Shown piece by piece: positions 45,571 through 54,167 of a stretch of 64,000 nucleotides of DNA (within the stretch, counting starts at the first letter, position 1; each line of letters begins with the position of its first letter). The stretch spans positions 62,001 through 126,000 of the forward strand of contig NZ_JACBYE010000005.1 in NCBI RefSeq assembly GCF_013415325.1, in the 5' to 3' direction. The DNA is from Sanguibacter inulinus (GTDB taxonomy: Bacteria > Actinomycetota > Actinomycetes > Actinomycetales > Cellulomonadaceae). The notes under the pieces were generated by a model. That model saw nothing but the letters and a program-made list of their open reading frames with translations, was not told the DNA's origin and searched no databases. A program made the position numbers and the translations under genes.

Positions 45571-46845
45571 ATGCACAGCACCCCCGTCGGCACCCGCCCG
45601 CCGTTCAGCCCCGAGCTCCGCCGTCGACGGACGGCCGTCTTCGTGTTCATGCTCGTCGTCGGCGTCTCGATGGCCTCCTGGGTCGTCCGCACCCCGGCCG
45701 TGCGCGACCTGCTCGACGCCTCGACCGGGCAGATGGGCCTCGTGCTCTTCGGGCTCTCGGTCGGCTCGATGACGGGTGTCCTGTCCTCTGCCTCCGTCGT
45801 CAGGGCGCACGGCGCCCGGCGGACCATCGCGATCGGGGGCACCAGCCTCGTCGTGGGGCTCGCGCTCGTGGGCATCGCGTCAGGCCTGGGTCTCACGGCG
45901 GGCGTCTTCGTCGGCCTCGCCCTCGTCGGCGGTGGCGTGGGGATGTCCGAGATCGCGATCAACATCGAGGGTGCCGACATCGAGAACGCCTCGGGCCGGT
46001 CTGTCCTGCCGATGCTGCACGGGTGCTACAGCCTCGGCACGGTGGTCGGGGCCACCGTCGGCATCGGTCTCACCGCTGTCGACTTCCCGGTCGTCTGGCA
46101 CCTCACCGCGATCGCTGTGGCAGGCGCCGCGGCCGCCCTGTGGGCCGTTCCGACCGTACCGGCCACGACGGGGCTCGCCCGCAAGGGCACAGAAGCCTCG
46201 TCCACCTGGCGTGAGCAGCTCTCCGTCTGGAAGCAGAGCCGCATCCTCATGCTCGGGCTGATCGTCCTCGCCCTCGCCCTCGCCGAGGGCTCGGCGAGCG
46301 ACTGGCTGCCGCTGCTCATGGTCGACGGCCACGGCATGTCCGAGACCCTCGGGTCCGTCATCTTCACGGGTTTCGCGGCCGCCATGACCATCGGCCGGTT
46401 CTCGGGCGAGCCGCTGCTCGCCCGCTTCGGCAACGTCGCGGTCCTGCGCGTCAGCGCCCTCGTCTCGGCCGCCGGCATCGCCCTCGTGGTGTTCGCCGAC
46501 AACGTGGTCGTCGCAGGCTGCGCCGTGATCCTCTGGGGCCTCGGTGCCGCGCTCGGGTTCCCCGTGACGCTCTCGGCCGCAGGCGACAGCGACGACCCGA
46601 CCTCCTCGGTCGCCGCCGTCGCGACGGCCGGTTACGTCGCCTTCCTGGTCGGCCCACCCCTGCTCGGCTTCCTCGGAGAGCACTACGGGCTCCGTGGGGC
46701 GATGGTCGTCGTGCTCGTCGTCGTGGCCCTCGCCTCGCTGCTCACGTCGGCCGCGAGGCCTCGGGGCCGGGCGACGTCGGACGGGGCGCCGGTGCCTCCC
46801 GGAGCGGCCGTCGCCTCTGCCGAGACCGGAGACTCGCCCGGCTGA
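45571..46845 (+). CDS. Major facilitator superfamily transporter
   Basis: 424 aa, about twelve membrane spans. VVRTPAVRDLLDASTGQMGLVLFGLSVGSM (read in parts) followed by the loop SVVRAHGARRTIAIGG fits the MFS motif between spans 2 and 3, and ASDWLPLLM is typical of a subfamily of sugar/drug exporters with unknown substrates. ATG 45571 is placed 7 bases after a -10 box, so it is probably leaderless. The last ~35 residues are a Pro/Ala-rich cytoplasmic tail. Confidence 0.85.
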   Translation: MHSTPVGTRPPFSPELRRRRTAVFVFMLVVGVSMASWVVRTPAVRDLLDASTGQMGLVLFGLSVGSMTGVLSSASVVRAHGARRTIAIGGTSLVVGLALVGIASGLGLTAGVFVGLALVGGGVGMSEIAINIEGADIENASGRSVLPMLHGCYSLGTVVGATVGIGLTAVDFPVVWHLTAIAVAGAAAALWAVPTVPATTGLARKGTEASSTWREQLSVWKQSRILMLGLIVLALALAEGSASDWLPLLMVDGHGMSETLGSVIFTGFAAAMTIGRFSGEPLLARFGNVAVLRVSALVSAAGIALVVFADNVVVAGCAVILWGLGAALGFPVTLSAAGDSDDPTSSVAAVATAGYVAFLVGPPLLGFLGEHYGLRGAMVVVLVVVALASLLTSAARPRGRATSDGAPVPPGAAVASAETGDSPG

Positions 46846-46898
46846 GGGCGAGGTCGCGGGTGGTGCCCAGAGCCCTTCCCGGCCCCCGCCACCATGTG

Positions 46899-46904
46899 TA
46901 CGGT
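46899..46904 (+). promoter_or_regulatory. -10 box of a leaderless LLM-oxidoreductase promoter
   Basis: TACGGT ends 7 bases before ATG 46912; TTCCCG lies 17 bases upstream as a weak -35. No ribosome-binding site. Confidence 0.45.
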
Positions 46905-46911
46905 AGTACCC

Positions 46912-47886
46912 ATGACTCGTGACGACGCGACCCCGGACAGCGCACTCCCTGAGATCGGCATCATGCTCCCCCGGGACCTCCCGGCCCACCAGATCCTCGA
47001 CTTCGCCCGCGCCGCAGACGACGCAGGCTTCGACGAGCTCTGGGTCGTCGAAGACCTCGGGTTCCGCGGCGGGATCGCGCAGGCCTCGGCCGCGCTCGCG
47101 GTCACCTCACGCATCCGGGTCGGGGTCGGGATCCTGCCAGCCTCGGCGCGCAACGTCGCCTTCACGGCGATGGAGGCAGCGACGCTCGTCGACCTCTTCG
47201 GGGACCGCCTGCACCTCGGGATCGGGCACGGCATGCCTGCGTGGATGCAGAGCGTGGGCGCCTGGCCCGAGAGCATCCTCACCTCCTTCGAGGAGCACGT
47301 CACCGCGCTGCGCGGTCTGCTGTCCGGCGAGTCGGTGAGCGTCGACGGACGCTACGTGCACCTGGACGCCGTGCAGCTCGAGGGTGGGCCGCGGACGGCG
47401 CCGCCGATCCTCGCCGGGGTCCGTGGTCCGCGTTCCCTCGCGCTCGCCGGACGGGTGGCCGACGGGACCGTGCTCGCCGAGCCGTCGGCACCCGAGTACA
47501 TCGCCCAGGCCCGCCAGCAGATCGGCACGGCTGAGCACCGCGTCGTCGCGTACAACGCAGCCGCTGTCGACGTCGACGCCCACGCTGCTCGTCAGGCGGT
47601 CCGTCCAGGGCTCGAGTGGATCGGCGAGCCGGGCTGGGAAGCCCACCTGCGGCCGTTGCCCTTCGCCGACGAGATCGTCGCGCTGCGGGCTCGCTCCGCC
47701 TCCCGGGCAGACTTCGTCGCCGCGCTCCCCGACGCGTGGGTCGACGCCCTGACGGTCAGCGGGACCAGGGACGACGCCAGGGCGTCGCTCGCCCGGATGC
47801 GTGCGGCGGGGGCTGACTGCGTGGTCCTGCAGCCCGTCGGGGACGACCCTGTCCAGGCACTGGGCTCGCTCGCTAGCATCCTCTAG
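46912..47886 (+). CDS. LLM-class flavin/F420-dependent oxidoreductase
   Basis: 324 aa. The luciferase-like TIM barrel is indicated by IGIMLPRDLPAHQILDFARAADDAGFDELWVVEDLG (in parts), TSRIRVGVGILPASARN, RLHLGIGHG and PPILAGVRGPRSLALAGRVADGTVL in its parts. Whether it uses FMN or F420 cannot be decided; actinobacterial members often use F420. Substrate unknown. An in-frame ATG 18 bases upstream overlaps the -10 box and is rejected. Confidence 0.85.
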   Translation: MTRDDATPDSALPEIGIMLPRDLPAHQILDFARAADDAGFDELWVVEDLGFRGGIAQASAALAVTSRIRVGVGILPASARNVAFTAMEAATLVDLFGDRLHLGIGHGMPAWMQSVGAWPESILTSFEEHVTALRGLLSGESVSVDGRYVHLDAVQLEGGPRTAPPILAGVRGPRSLALAGRVADGTVLAEPSAPEYIAQARQQIGTAEHRVVAYNAAAVDVDAHAARQAVRPGLEWIGEPGWEAHLRPLPFADEIVALRARSASRADFVAALPDAWVDALTVSGTRDDARASLARMRAAGADCVVLQPVGDDPVQALGSLASIL

Positions 47887-47945
47887 GCGTCGACCCGTAC
47901 GCGGGCTCGCCGCACCGATCACCCGACCGTACGAAGGACTGCACC

Positions 47946-48545
47946 GTGGCACTCCACATCCCCGGCCTCCCACCGCTCTCCTGGGCGCCTCTCGAGGGCG
48001 ACGCCCACATCGACGACGACGGCACCCTCGTCCTGACCGCCGCGGCGGGTGTCGACTGGAGCAACGACCCGACCGGAGGACCGCAGCAGCACCGAGCGGC
48101 CGCGCTCGGCTTCCAGCCGACCGGCGACCTCACGCTCTCGGCGAGGGTCCGGGTCGACGCGCCCCGGTCGACCTTCGACGCCGGTGCGCTGTGCCTGTGG
48201 ATCGACGCCGACCACTGGGCAAAGCTCTGCTTCGAGCGGTCGCCGCAGGGCGACGTGATGGTCGTCAGCGTCGTGACCGACGGATACTCCGACGACTGCA
48301 ACTCCGTGCTGGTCACCGGTGGTGAGGTCTACCTGCGGCTCAGCCGTGTCGGCGAGGCCTGGGCCTTCCACTCCTCGGTCGACGGGACGAGGTGGGACTT
48401 CGTCCGCGTGTTCCGCATCGGCTCGACGCAGGTCCCGACTGTCGGGTTCTTGTCCCAGGCCCCGATGGGTGAGCGGTGCGTCGCGCGCTTCGACGAGATC
48501 GTCTACAGGGAAGACAGGCTCGCCGACCTGCGCGACGGCAGCTGA
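47946..48545 (+). CDS. DUF1349 (concanavalin-like) protein
   Basis: 199 aa, all-beta, no signal peptide. LCLWIDADHWAKLCFERSPQG, VYLRLSRVGEAWAFHSSVDGTRWDFVR (in parts) and VGFLSQAP are the usual blocks of DUF1349, a family with a laminin-G/concanavalin-like fold related to yeast Regulation-of-enolase protein 1. No catalytic residues are known. GTG 47946 follows GAAGGA by 7 bases. Confidence 0.83.
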   Translation: MALHIPGLPPLSWAPLEGDAHIDDDGTLVLTAAAGVDWSNDPTGGPQQHRAAALGFQPTGDLTLSARVRVDAPRSTFDAGALCLWIDADHWAKLCFERSPQGDVMVVSVVTDGYSDDCNSVLVTGGEVYLRLSRVGEAWAFHSSVDGTRWDFVRVFRIGSTQVPTVGFLSQAPMGERCVARFDEIVYREDRLADLRDGS

Positions 48546-48657
48546 CGATGGCGGCGCAGGTCTTCGAGGGGAGGCGGTCGACCGGCCGAGCGGTCTCCGC
48601 GCTGAGTCGGAGGCGCGCGGTCGGAGCGGTGGTCGGGCGGCTCGAGGGATCGGCCGT

Positions 48658-48717
48658 GTGCCGCTGAGATCAGCCTCGTGCCGCAGAGGTCAGCCCTGTG
48701 CCGGGTGGCTCAGCCGT
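48658..48717. repeat. Three-copy 20-bp tandem repeat at the 3' end of arsR
   Basis: Units start at 48658, 48678 and 48698, each beginning GTGCCG and containing (A/G)(G/C)(A/T)TCAGCC or a close variant. The last unit overlaps the final codons and stop of the minus-strand arsR gene at 48710. Confidence 0.7.
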
Positions 48718-49024
48718 TCTCGGCTGGCGACCAGGCGGCGTCCGCGTCCCGCAGATACCGCCCGAGCGTGCCCAGCGCGCCCGGGACGAGCGCGTAGTAC
48801 GACCACACGCTGCGCTTCTCGCGAGTCAGCAGGCCGGCCTCGACGAGGATCTTCAGGTGGTGGGACACCGTCGGCTGGCTGAGCCCGAGCGGCTCGGTGA
48901 GGTCGACGACAGTCGCCTCTCCCCCGTCGTGAGCGGCGACGAGCGAGAGCAGCCGGAGCCTGCTCGGGTCGGAGAGGGCCTTGAAAGACCGTGCGAGAGC
49001 GGACTCGCCGCTGCTTTCGGTCAT
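48710..49024 (-). CDS. ArsR-family transcriptional regulator
   Basis: 104 aa. Winged helix ALSDPSRLRLLSLVAAHDGGEATVVDLTEPLGLSQPTVSHHLKILVEAGLLTREKRSVWSYYAL, read in segments, with recognition helix QPTVSHHLKIL. No CxC metal site is present. It is divergent from the hypothetical gene at 49223, with a 198-base gap. ATG 49024. Targets unknown. Confidence 0.87.
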   Translation of the reverse strand: MTESSGESALARSFKALSDPSRLRLLSLVAAHDGGEATVVDLTEPLGLSQPTVSHHLKILVEAGLLTREKRSVWSYYALVPGALGTLGRYLRDADAAWSPAENG

Positions 49025-49222
49025 GGGTCAGCGTCTCCTGGGTGGTGCGGGGTGGGCGCTCCATCGTACGCAGTGCCTGACCAGCGTCCGGACGCTGGCC
49101 ACCTCTGCTCAGGCGGGTTCCAGGCAATTCTGGTCGCGCGAGAGCTGTGGACGGAGGTGTCCTTACACAGGGGGCCGACTCGTCGTGGTCCCGGAGGGCC
49201 CGACCACAGCAGGGTCGACCGC

Positions 49223-49738
49223 ATGACACACGACGACGCACGTCCCATCCACGACACCGGCTACGACGCACGGCTCCCTGCGACCCAGAGCACCGATCTG
49301 CTGACCCGGCCGAGGCCAGAGGTTCCCTGCCAGCCGGGGACGACGCTGATCACCGGGAGAGAGGTCCTCGACCACCTGGTCGGTCTGGTCGGACCGCGAC
49401 TGTCCTCGTCACCGGTGCTGTGGTTCACCTTCCTCGACGGGGCGCGGCAGGTCGTCCCTCTCGCGATCCCCTTCGACGGCCTCCCCGGGCTGCCCTCGTC
49501 GGGACCCGTCGCCGAGATCGTCGACGTCGTCTCGACGGTCCTCGCCCAGCACCCCGACGGTCTGATAGTCCTGGTCGCGATCAGCCGACCCTCGGGTGGT
49601 GGGCTCGGAGCCTTCGAGAAGCGGTGGGCGAGGGCCCTGTGGAAGGTCGCAGACGACGCCGGCTGGACGGTCGACCTCATGGCCGCGGTCGGGAGCGACC
49701 GCGCCGTGCCGCTCGACCGGGCGAGCTGCGACCGATGA
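49223..49738 (+). CDS. Hypothetical protein
   Basis: 171 aa, soluble, no recognised domain. A central alpha/beta part (LWFTFLDGARQVVPLAIPFDGLPG, IVDVVSTVLAQHPDGLIVLVAISRPSGGGLGAFEKRWARAL, read in parts) resembles small actinobacterial proteins of unknown role. ATG 49223 is the first start after the arsR divergent region. Composition matches the chromosome. Confidence 0.62.
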   Translation: MTHDDARPIHDTGYDARLPATQSTDLLTRPRPEVPCQPGTTLITGREVLDHLVGLVGPRLSSSPVLWFTFLDGARQVVPLAIPFDGLPGLPSSGPVAEIVDVVSTVLAQHPDGLIVLVAISRPSGGGLGAFEKRWARALWKVADDAGWTVDLMAAVGSDRAVPLDRASCDR

Positions 49739-49797
49739 CGAGCGGTCGGTCGGCACCATGAGCTGGGACTCTGCCTGAGCGGATGCTGCGATCGAGC

Positions 49798-49908
49798 CGG
49801 CGCTGCGCCGGGCCGATACCGTGACCGTGCTGCCGCTGCCGGGTCGATACCGTGACCGTGCTGGCGCTGCCGGGTCGATACCGTGACCGTGCCGATGCTG
49901 TGACCGGT
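49798..49908. repeat. 31-bp tandem repeat upstream of rbpA
   Basis: Three full units with exact 31-base spacing (the CGATACCGTGACCGTG element begins at 49814, 49845 and 49876) and a partial fourth. Units differ at only a few positions. They occupy part of the 485-base gene-free stretch 49739-50223, whose remainder holds the rbpA promoter. Confidence 0.85.
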
Positions 49909-50119
49909 GCGACTCGCTCCCAGCATGCGAGAGCGACCGCAGGCACGGTACAGTGGTTCGGTTCTGAGACCTGAGTGCCAGGCGGGCGCGAGTCGCGCGA
50001 CGCCGCACCAGGAGCCCAGGCCCGCACGCTGACCTCGGCGTCGTCCTGGTCTCTCCCCCACCGGCTCGCAGCCTCGCTGCTGCACAGTCTGCTGGTTCAC
50101 GAGACCTTCACGCGCGTCA

Positions 50120-50145
50120 GGAACATCTCGACCACACGACCCGTT
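50120..50145 (+). promoter_or_regulatory. SigR/SigH-type stress promoter of rbpA
   Basis: GGAAC (50120-50124) and GTT (50143-50145) are separated by exactly 18 bases, matching the GGAAY-N18-GTT consensus of SigR in Streptomyces and SigH in Mycobacterium. Transcription would start about 70 bases before the rbpA ATG. Streptomyces rbpA is a known member of the disulfide-stress SigR regulon, which supports the call. Confidence 0.72.
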
Positions 50146-50223
50146 CTACTCAGCAGGACACCCGCCCGGACGCACGCTGACCCGTCAGCTGCACGACCGG
50201 GACCGCAGACATCTGGAGGACAC

Positions 50224-50568
50224 ATGGCAGACCGCTCGCTGCGCGGCATGAGCATCGGCGCCAAGAGCATGGAATCTGACGAGGGCGTCGACTTCGCCCC
50301 GCGGTTCCAGGCCCACTACGACTGCCCGAACGGGCACACCATCATCCTCCCGTTCTCGACCGAGGCTGAGGTCCCGGTCGTCTGGGAGTGCCGGTGCGGC
50401 GAAGAGGCTCTGCTCCGCGACGCCGACAGGCCCGAGGCGAAGTCCGGCAAGCCGCCGCGCACCCACTGGGACATGCTGCTCGAGCGTCGCTCGATGAAGG
50501 AGCTCGAGGAGCTCCTCGACGAGCGTCTCGCACTGCTGCGCGCTGGCAAGCTCCGCCGCAGCGCCTGA
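50224..50568 (+). CDS. rbpA: RNA polymerase-binding protein RbpA
   Basis: 114 aa, typical length. The central barrel has zinc-ligand residues in DCPNGH and ECRCGEE, and the C-terminal sigma-interaction helices are THWDMLLERRSMKELEELLDERLALL (in parts) after a basic linker. RbpA binds RNA polymerase and principal sigma factors and stabilises the open complex; it also affects rifampicin tolerance. ATG 50224 has TGGAGGA upstream. Monocistronic, bounded by a terminator. Confidence 0.96.
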   Translation: MADRSLRGMSIGAKSMESDEGVDFAPRFQAHYDCPNGHTIILPFSTEAEVPVVWECRCGEEALLRDADRPEAKSGKPPRTHWDMLLERRSMKELEELLDERLALLRAGKLRRSA

Positions 50569-50640
50569 GCACCAGGCACCCGCCGAGGTCGGCAGCGTCG
50601 ATCGAGAGCAGTCGTCGAGAGCGCTGGCCCGCAGCACCGC

Positions 50641-50689
50641 ACGACGAAGGCCGCACCGTCACGACATGTGAGGGTGCGGCCTTCGTCGT
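50641..50689 (+). terminator. Terminator after rbpA
   Basis: ACGACGAAGGCCGCACC and GGTGCGGCCTTCGTCGT form a perfect 17-bp stem with a 15-base loop between rbpA and the next gene. Confidence 0.85.
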
Positions 50690-50724
50690 CCCCGGACCCT
50701 GCCGCAGCCGGGCATGATAGTCAC

Positions 50725-51183
50725 ATGACCACGCTCGAGCGCCTCACCTCAGACCTGACCACCGCCATGAAGGCCCGTGACACGTTCACGACGGGCACCC
50801 TCCGCCAGATCATCGGAGCCGTCCGGACGGCTGAGAAGTCGGGTTCTGTGGCACGGGAGTTCTCCGACGAGGAGGTGCAGGCCGTCCTCACCTCGGAGGT
50901 CAAGAAGCGCCGCGAGAGCGCGCAGATCTTCGCCGACGCCAAGGCTGACGACCGCGCCGCCAACGAGACTGCCGAGGCCGACCTCATCGAGGGCTACCTG
51001 CCCGCCTCGCTCTCCGCCGAGCAGGTCGACGCCCTCGTGGCCGACGCCATCACGTCGACCGGGGCGAGCGGCCCCAAGGACATGGGCACAGTCATGAAGG
51101 CCGTGCAGGCGGCCGCAGCCGGGCTCGGCCGTGTCGACGGCAAGGCCCTGTCGCAGAAGGTGCGCGCAGCCCTCACGAGCTGA
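50725..51183 (+). CDS. GatB/YqeY-domain protein
   Basis: 152 aa. The YqeY fold is evident from LTTAMKARDTFTTGTLRQIIGAV, EEVQAVLTSEVKKRRES and the C-terminal tail SGPKDMGTVMKAVQAAAAG. YqeY resembles the tRNA-binding tail domain of GatB; its stand-alone role is not settled. ATG 50725. An in-frame GTG at 50668 lies inside the rbpA terminator and is rejected. Confidence 0.92.
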   Translation: MTTLERLTSDLTTAMKARDTFTTGTLRQIIGAVRTAEKSGSVAREFSDEEVQAVLTSEVKKRRESAQIFADAKADDRAANETAEADLIEGYLPASLSAEQVDALVADAITSTGASGPKDMGTVMKAVQAAAAGLGRVDGKALSQKVRAALTS

Positions 51184-51263
51184 CGGCGCACGTCCCGGCG
51201 GCGTCCCGCACTAACGCCGCCGGGAGACGCGGCGTAGGCGGTCGTCTCACCTGCCGCCACGCC

Positions 51264-52079
51264 TCACCTGCTGCGTCGGCGTCCGGTGACGAGCCCGCGG
51301 AGCTGCTGCGCGCGGTGCGCGACACCCCACACGGTGACCTTCAGCAGTGCTTCCTGGACGATCCCGCGGCTCATCTTCGACTCCCCCGCCGTCCGTTCGA
51401 CGAAGGTGATGGGCACCTCGACGACGCGGCCGCCGGCTTGGGCGACCCGCCACGCCATGTCGACCTGGAAGCAGTACCCCTGCGACGCGACGGAGCCGAG
51501 GTCGAGTCCTCGCAGGGTCTCGGCCCTGTAGGCGCGGAAGCCGCCTGTGGCGTCGCCGAGGCGGAGCCCGAGCGCAACCCTCACGTAGGTGTTGCCGCCG
51601 CGAGAGAGCACCTCGCGGTGCCGCGGCCAGTTGACGACCGACCCGCCCGGCACCCAGCGTGACCCGAGCACCAGGGCAGGGTGCGGCTGGGCGGACGACG
51701 CCGCGAGCAGCCGTGGGAGGTCTTCGGGGCGGTGCGACCCGTCGGCGTCCATCTCGCAGACGACGTCGTACCCGCGTTCGAGGCCCCAGCGGAACCCGGC
51801 GATGTACGCGGTCCCGAGTCCTTGCTTGCCCTGCCTGTGCAGGACGTGGACGGCACCGAGCGACCCCTCGGACGTGAGGTCGGCCGCCGCGATGTCGGCC
51901 GTGCGCTGCGCTGCGAGGGCCTCGGCGATGTCCCCTGTCCCGTCGGGGCTCGCGTCGTCGACGACGAGCACGTCGACGCCGGGTGCGTGCTCGCGGATCC
52001 CTGCGAGGAGCGTGGGAACCGTGAGTGCTTCGTCGTACGTGGGGACGACCACGAGGACGCGGTCTACCTGCGGATCCAT
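51264..52079 (-). CDS. ppm1: Polyprenol monophosphomannose synthase
   Basis: 271 aa GT2 glycosyltransferase. VVVPTYDEALTVPTLL, VVDDASPDGTGDIAE, the DxD in EMDADGSHRPEDLPRLL and DATGGFRAYR are all typical of dolichol-phosphate mannose synthases. It transfers mannose from GDP-mannose to polyprenyl phosphate, donor for lipoglycans and protein mannosylation. In Mycobacterium tuberculosis this activity is fused to the Lnt domain; here they are separate adjacent genes with lnt upstream. ATG 52079 after GGGAGCAGG. Confidence 0.92.
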   Translation of the reverse strand: MDPQVDRVLVVVPTYDEALTVPTLLAGIREHAPGVDVLVVDDASPDGTGDIAEALAAQRTADIAAADLTSEGSLGAVHVLHRQGKQGLGTAYIAGFRWGLERGYDVVCEMDADGSHRPEDLPRLLAASSAQPHPALVLGSRWVPGGSVVNWPRHREVLSRGGNTYVRVALGLRLGDATGGFRAYRAETLRGLDLGSVASQGYCFQVDMAWRVAQAGGRVVEVPITFVERTAGESKMSRGIVQEALLKVTVWGVAHRAQQLRGLVTGRRRSR

Positions 52080-52215
52080 CCTGCTCCCTGCTCGCCGTGC
52101 CGGCTCTCGGTCGTGCTCGGTGACGCTCCCGAGGCCGTGCGCGCTGTGCGCACCCCCAGGACTGTAGCCGGGGGTGCGCCCTCGCGCGCCCGCCGGCCGC
52201 GAGTCGTCCCTGTCA

Positions 52216-53850
52216 CTACTTCTTCGGAGCCGAGCGGCCTGCGGACGGGCGAGACCGCGGAGCTCCTCGGCCGGTGACCTCGGCGGCCCGCTCGCGGCGG
52301 CGCTGGGCACCGGCACCGACCGCGGCCACGAGGAGTGCCAGCGTCGCGGCGAGCACGACCCACGGGACCGCAGGACCGATGGCGACGGCGGGCGTCGTCG
52401 AGGTCCGCAGAGCGACGTCCTCGATCATCTGCTCGTGGGTGAACAGACCCGTGCGCGAGACGATCGTCCCGTTCGGGGCGATCACGGCGCTGACTCCGAC
52501 GGTCGAGATCTGGACTGTCGCGCGGCCCGTCTCCATCGCCCGGATCTGGGACATGGCGAGCTGCTGGGTGGACTCGGCCGTGGGGCCGAAGCTCGCGTTG
52601 TTGGTCTGCACGACGAGCATCTCGGCGCCGGCTGCCACGGAGTCGCGCACGAGGCCGTCGTAGGCGATCTCGAAGCAGATGACGTCGCCGATCGAGACCG
52701 TACGGCCCAACCGCTCGGAGTCGAGGTCGACCACGCCGACCTCAGTCCCGGCGATCATGTCGTTCGTCACGAGGTCGACGGCCGACGAGAACGGCCGGAC
52801 GAGCTCACGGATCGGGATGTACTCGGCGAAGGGCGCCGGGTGCTGCTTGGCGTACCTGTCGACGACGCCGACCCCGGGCTCCCAGAGCAGCCCGACGTTG
52901 TACCGGCCGCCGCTCTCGGGGAACTCCTGCGCGCCGACGAGGATGGGTGCTCCGACAGCCGCGGCCGCGTCGTCGATGTCGCGCGCGGCCTCGGCGTCGA
53001 CCTGGGGGTCGTAGTCGCTGCCGTTCTCGGGCCAGAGCACGATGTCCAGGTCGCCCTGGTCGACCGAGTCGAGCAGCGAGTACGTCCCGTCGACGTGGTT
53101 GGTGAGCACCTCTCGGCGGTTCTCGAAGGCGTCTAGGCCGGGCTTGGACACGTTGCCCTGGACGGCGCCGACGGCGAGCGTGCCGGACTCTGCCTGCGTG
53201 CCGAGAGGCACCGCGAGGCCGACCGCGAGGATCGCGACGGCGGCGATCAGCGACGCCCCGACAGTGATGAGCTGGACGCGGAGCATGGCGAGCACGGCGA
53301 CGGCGAGCAGCGCACCGGCCGCCGCGACGGCGAAGGAGACGAGCGGCGCCCCGGCCACCCAGGCCAGCCTGCCGAGGGCCGACTCGGCCTGGGAGAAGGC
53401 GAGCCGACCCCACGGGAACCCTCCGAAGGGCACCGCCGACCGGGCGACCTCCCCCGCGACGAACAGAGTCGAGAACGAGAGCACCTGCAGCAGGACGCTC
53501 CGCCCGATGCGCGGGACGCGCCGCACCCACGTCCACACGAGCATGACCACCCCGACGAAGAGCGCCTCGAGGACGCTCAGCGCGATCCAGGGGACGTCAC
53601 CGACCGCGTACTGCGCCCACTGGATGTGCCTGAGGAAGAAGGTGACCCCCCACACCACCCCGAGCAGGGCGTTCCACCACGGTGCGTCGCGGTTCCCGGC
53701 GAGGAACAGCATCGCGACGCCGACGGGTGCGAGCACCCAGATGCCGGTGTCGGGGAAGGCGAGATCCGTGACCAGGCCACCGGCGGCGGCGAGGAGGAGG
53801 GCGAGCAGGCGGGGTACAGGTCGGGCGGGCACCCGTGCAGGGTACGTCAC
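52216..53850 (-). CDS. lnt: Apolipoprotein N-acyltransferase
   Basis: 544 aa. About seven N-terminal membrane spans (residues 10-225) precede a nitrilase-like domain with the catalytic triad: Glu in WPENGSDYDP, Lys in YAKQHPAPFAEY and Cys in GDVICFEIAYDG. A final span (VVLAATLALLVAAVGAG) and a basic tail end the protein. It N-acylates the lipid-modified Cys of lipoproteins at the outer face of the membrane. GTG start 53850; transcribed before ppm1. Confidence 0.94.
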   Translation of the reverse strand: MTYPARVPARPVPRLLALLLAAAGGLVTDLAFPDTGIWVLAPVGVAMLFLAGNRDAPWWNALLGVVWGVTFFLRHIQWAQYAVGDVPWIALSVLEALFVGVVMLVWTWVRRVPRIGRSVLLQVLSFSTLFVAGEVARSAVPFGGFPWGRLAFSQAESALGRLAWVAGAPLVSFAVAAAGALLAVAVLAMLRVQLITVGASLIAAVAILAVGLAVPLGTQAESGTLAVGAVQGNVSKPGLDAFENRREVLTNHVDGTYSLLDSVDQGDLDIVLWPENGSDYDPQVDAEAARDIDDAAAAVGAPILVGAQEFPESGGRYNVGLLWEPGVGVVDRYAKQHPAPFAEYIPIRELVRPFSSAVDLVTNDMIAGTEVGVVDLDSERLGRTVSIGDVICFEIAYDGLVRDSVAAGAEMLVVQTNNASFGPTAESTQQLAMSQIRAMETGRATVQISTVGVSAVIAPNGTIVSRTGLFTHEQMIEDVALRTSTTPAVAIGPAVPWVVLAATLALLVAAVGAGAQRRRERAAEVTGRGAPRSRPSAGRSAPKK

Positions 53851-54167
53851 CGAGGTGGGGACAGGCTGGTGGTCGCCTGTGGTGGGCGGGCGGCCCGCGC
53901 GTCCTTCGGGCCGACGTCCGAGGACGTCGTTTTCTACTGGACGCGCGGACCCACCCAGAACTGCGACGACGTCGCCGGTCTGGTGCCCGCAGAGAGAGGT
54001 TCTGACCCCTGGACGCCGGAGCGCCGCGCTCGCGCACCAGACGAACCTACTCGTCCCCCTCGGAGTCGTGTCAAGGGTGGATTCACGAGCCCTTCACGCC
54101 TCAGGCCCAGACCCAGACCCAGCGTCAGCCTCACCCTGCGACCGAAGGCCCAGACCCAGCCCCAGCC
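53851..54167. other. Gene-free stretch between the amidohydrolase gene and lnt
   Basis: 317 bases. It contains a hairpin CGACGTC-CGAG-GACGTCG directly followed by TTTTCT on the + strand (53912-53935), which has the form of a rho-independent terminator although no + strand gene precedes it. It also contains a purine/pyrimidine-asymmetric simple repeat of CCCAGA/CCCAGC units at about 54107-54175 running into the amidohydrolase stop. The lnt promoter should lie here but was not recognised. Confidence 0.45.

Noticed and set aside
49798-49908. CRISPR array
   Set aside because: Repeats are contiguous with no unique spacers and no cas genes; it is a tandem minisatellite. The same applies to 7105-7184 and 48658-48717.
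50668-50724. GTG 50668 as start of the YqeY-like gene
   Set aside because: It lies inside the rbpA terminator hairpin; ATG 50725 gives the family-typical N terminus.
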